Assembly (NCBI GenBank): GCA_905215105.1
Contig: CAJMOI010000088.1
Span: 1-8,050, forward strand
Reading direction: 5' to 3'
Length of the DNA stretch: 8,050 nucleotides
Source: an uncultured bacterium
Lineage (GTDB): Bacteria; Bacillota; Clostridia; Oscillospirales; Acutalibacteraceae
Part shown: positions 5,755-8,050 of the stretch, piece by piece
Position numbering within the stretch: the first letter of the stretch is position 1
How the letters are laid out: each line of letters opens with the position of its first letter
Notes under the pieces: generated by a model
What the model was told of the DNA's origin: nothing
Seen by the model: only the letters and a program-made list of their open reading frames with translations
Database searches by the model: none
Position numbers and translations under genes: made by a program

Positions 5755-5795
5755 AGCAAAAATCCCCTGTACGGATTTCTCCGTACAGGGGATTT
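5755..5795 (-). terminator. Intrinsic terminator of the pyruvate:ferredoxin oxidoreductase gene
   Basis: A perfect 15-bp stem (AAATCCCCTGTACGG at 5760-5774 with its complement at 5781-5795) has a 6-base loop. On the minus strand the stem ends in a TTTTTGCTG tract. It sits about 43 bases after the oxidoreductase stop codon and back to back with the hypD terminator. Confidence 0.87.
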
Positions 5796-5837
5796 GCTAT
5801 TCTATCAGAACTTCAAAGCCTGAAAGGAATCAGGAAA

Positions 5838-8050
5838 TTATTCCATGCCCTTTGCGCGCTTCTCCAGCTCCTCATAACGCTCGGCAGCACGCTTCTCAGC
5901 CTTGTCGAACAGCTCCTGTGCACGCTCCGGGAAGGAGAGCTTCAGGCGGCTGTAACGAGTCTCGCTGGAAATGAACTCCTTGTAGTCAGCAGTTGCGGGC
6001 TTGCTGTCCAGGATGAAGGGGTTCTTGCCTTCTGCCTTGAGGGTCGGGTTGTAACGGAACATGTTCCAGTAACCAGCAGCCACAGCCTTCTTCATCTCAG
6101 CCTGGCAGTTGGTCATACCGCCCTTAACACCGTGCATCTCGCAGGGAGCATAGCCGATGATGAGGGACGGTCCCGGATAAGCCTCAGCCTCAGCGATGGC
6201 CTTCAGGGTCTGAGCCTGGTTTGCGCCCATGGCGATCTGTGCCACATAGACATAACCGTAGCTCATAGCGATGTCAGCCAGGCTCTTCTTGCCGATAGCC
6301 TTACCGGCAGCAGCAAACTGTGCTACCTGGCCGATCTGGCTGGCCTTGGAAGCCTGTCCGCCGGTGTTGGAGTACACCTCGGTGTCGAATACCATCACGT
6401 TGACGTCCTCACCGGAAGCCAGCACATGGTCCAGACCACCGAAGCCGATGTCGTATGCCCAGCCGTCGCCGCCGAAGATCCAGATGGACTTCTTGGCCAG
6501 ATAGCTCTTCTTGGGCAGGATCACCTTGCTGTACTCGTTCTCCGGATCCTTCTCCAGCTCTGCAATCAGAGCGCGGGCAGCGGGGCCGTTGGCCTTGCCG
6601 TCGTTCAGGGTATCCAGATAAGCGTCGATAGCAGCCTTCATATCGTCGGAAGCAGTAGCCTCACGCAGAGCCTTCACCTGGCTGACCAGCATGTCGCGGA
6701 CAGCCTTCTGGCCCAGGTACATACCGAAGCCGTGCTCAGCGTTGTCCTCGAACAGGCTGTTTGCCCATGCAGGACCGAAGCCGCTGACCTTGTTAACAGT
6801 GTAGGGGGAAGTTGCAGCAGGTCCGCCCCAGATGGAGGAGCAGCCGGTTGCGTTGGAGATGAACATACGCTCGCCGAACAGCTGGGTGATGAGACGTGCG
6901 TAGCTGGTCTCGGCGCAGCCTGCGCAGCTGCCGGAGAATTCAAGCAGCGGCTGGTTGAACTGAGAGCCCTTCACGGTGGTCTCGGCCATCATGCCGTCCT
7001 TCTTGCGGATGTTGGCAACAGCATAGTCGAACACGGCCTGCTGATCTGCCTGGCTCTCCTGGGGAACCATCTTCAGAGCCTTGTTGGGAGCGGGGCACAC
7101 GTTGACGCAAACGCCGCAGCCCATGCAATCCAGCGGGGAAACGGTCATTGCGAAGGTGTAGTTCTCGCAGCCCTTACCGGTCATCTGCTTGCCCTTGAAT
7201 GCGGCGGGAGCCTTCTCGACTTCGTCAGCGGTCAGAGCGAAGGGACGGATGGTAGCGTGGGGGCAAACGAATGCGCACTGGTTGCACTGGATGCAGTTCT
7301 CGGGAATCCACTCGGGAACCATCACAGCAACGCCGCGCTTCTCATATGCGGAAGCACCCTGCTCGAACTGGCCGTCCACATGGTCCATAAATGCGGAAAC
7401 AGGCAGGCTGTCGCCGTCCATCTTGGCAACAGGCTCCATGATCTCCTTGACCATCTTGACGGTTGCGGGGTTGCCTTCCAGCACGGTGGTATCGGGAGCA
7501 TCCTGTGCGTCAGCCCAGGAAGCGGGGATCTCAACCTTGTGCAGAGCATCAGCGCCGGCATCGATAGCCTTGTAGTTCATCTCGACAACAGCTTCGCCCT
7601 TCTTGGCGTAGGACTTCTTAGCAGCTTCCTTCATGAAGCGGATTGCGTCCTCCTTGGGCATGATGTTGGCCAGAGCGAAGAAGGCAGACTGCAGGATGGT
7701 GTTGGTGCGCTTGCCCATACCGATCTCGATAGCCTTATCGATAGCGTTGATGGTGTACAGCTGAATGTTGTTGGCAGCGATGTAACGCTTTGCCTCAGCA
7801 GGCATATGATGATCCAGTTCCTCGTCGGTCCACTGGCAGTTGATCATGAAGATACCGCCGGGCTTCACGTCGTTGACCATCTTGAAGCCCTTGACAACAT
7901 AGGAGGGGTTGTGGCAGGCCACAAAGTCAGCCTTGTTGATGTAGTAGGGGCTCTTGATGGGTTTGTCGCCGAAGCGCAGGTGGCTGATGGTCACGCCGCC
8001 GGTCTTCTTGGAGTCATACTGGAAGTATGCCTGGATGTATTTGTCGGTGT
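5838..8050 (-). CDS. nifJ: Pyruvate:ferredoxin (flavodoxin) oxidoreductase, C-terminal part (5' end outside window)
   Basis: The reading frame stays open to the right edge, giving about 737 C-terminal residues of an enzyme that is usually near 1,170-1,200 residues. It oxidises pyruvate with CoA to acetyl-CoA and CO2 and reduces ferredoxin, in the cytoplasm. Reading from the edge, TDKYIQAYFQYDSKKTGGV leads into the VTISHLRFG region, so no start codon is present here; the GTG at 7994 is an internal valine. Two ferredoxin-type [4Fe-4S] motifs follow: CIQCNQC...C (codons at 7263-7295) and CMGCGVC...C (7095-7127). The thiamine-diphosphate domain has the SGSCAGCAET cysteine pair for the proximal cluster, and GDGWAYDIGFGG (about 6441-6476) followed by the EVYSNTGGQ segment binds the cofactor and its magnesium. 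All cluster and cofactor motifs are intact. It is convergent with hypD, so the two are not co-transcribed. Codon use is very biased, as in highly expressed genes. Confidence 0.97.
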   Translation of the reverse strand, partial: TDKYIQAYFQYDSKKTGGVTISHLRFGDKPIKSPYYINKADFVACHNPSYVVKGFKMVNDVKPGGIFMINCQWTDEELDHHMPAEAKRYIAANNIQLYTINAIDKAIEIGMGKRTNTILQSAFFALANIMPKEDAIRFMKEAAKKSYAKKGEAVVEMNYKAIDAGADALHKVEIPASWADAQDAPDTTVLEGNPATVKMVKEIMEPVAKMDGDSLPVSAFMDHVDGQFEQGASAYEKRGVAVMVPEWIPENCIQCNQCAFVCPHATIRPFALTADEVEKAPAAFKGKQMTGKGCENYTFAMTVSPLDCMGCGVCVNVCPAPNKALKMVPQESQADQQAVFDYAVANIRKKDGMMAETTVKGSQFNQPLLEFSGSCAGCAETSYARLITQLFGERMFISNATGCSSIWGGPAATSPYTVNKVSGFGPAWANSLFEDNAEHGFGMYLGQKAVRDMLVSQVKALREATASDDMKAAIDAYLDTLNDGKANGPAARALIAELEKDPENEYSKVILPKKSYLAKKSIWIFGGDGWAYDIGFGGLDHVLASGEDVNVMVFDTEVYSNTGGQASKASQIGQVAQFAAAGKAIGKKSLADIAMSYGYVYVAQIAMGANQAQTLKAIAEAEAYPGPSLIIGYAPCEMHGVKGGMTNCQAEMKKAVAAGYWNMFRYNPTLKAEGKNPFILDSKPATADYKEFISSETRYSRLKLSFPERAQELFDKAEKRAAERYEELEKRAKGME

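Noticed and set aside
5838..7994. Oxidoreductase starting at the GTG at 7994
   Set aside because: The frame continues to the window edge with sequence typical of the family just before VTISHLRFG, so the GTG is an internal valine codon.
1..8050. CRISPR array, tRNA, rRNA, insertion sequence or phage genes
   Set aside because: No regularly spaced repeats, tRNA-like cloverleaf, transposase motif or terminal inverted repeats were seen on either strand.

Overview
The window looks like chromosomal DNA of a strictly anaerobic, low-oxygen Gram-positive bacterium, most likely a gut member of the class Clostridia (Oscillospiraceae/Ruminococcaceae-like; this placement is inference). The reasons are an oxygen-sensitive glycyl radical enzyme with its radical-SAM activase, a pyruvate:ferredoxin oxidoreductase, strong AGGAGG-type ribosome binding sites, clear sigma-A promoters, and GC-rich genes separated by AT-rich spacers with textbook hairpin terminators.

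Layout. (1) Positions 1-1344, minus strand: an OmpR/PhoB-type response regulator followed by the N-terminus of a membrane sensor histidine kinase that runs off the left edge. An intrinsic terminator sits between the two genes, and a candidate promoter with a 10-bp direct repeat lies upstream of the regulator. (2) Positions 1328-1941, minus strand: an XRE helix-turn-helix/cupin regulator with its own terminator. (3) Positions 1942-2286: an AT-rich divergent control region. It holds a TTGACA-18-TATGAT promoter facing left, a perfect-consensus TTGACA-17-TATAAT promoter facing right, and two dyads of the same form (TTCAY-N4-RTGAA), one between the promoters and one just downstream of the rightward start. 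(4) Positions 2287-5735, plus strand: a two-gene operon of a glycyl radical activating enzyme with an inserted two-cluster ferredoxin domain and a glycyl radical enzyme recognisable as trans-4-hydroxy-L-proline dehydratase (HypD), closed by a terminator. (5) Positions 5757-8050, minus strand: the C-terminal two thirds of pyruvate:ferredoxin oxidoreductase, convergent with hypD and with its own terminator.

Working model. The activase uses SAM and reduced Fe-S clusters to install the glycyl radical on HypD. HypD then dehydrates trans-4-hydroxyproline, for example from collagen, to 1-pyrroline-5-carboxylate, which can be reduced to proline as nutrient or Stickland electron acceptor. The divergent XRE/cupin protein is the obvious candidate local regulator, and the repeated dyad its candidate operator. 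No proC-like reductase lies in the operon, so that step must be encoded elsewhere. The two-component system and the oxidoreductase appear to be independent neighbours. All enzyme families here are known; the least described part is the regulatory region between the XRE/cupin gene and the hyp operon.
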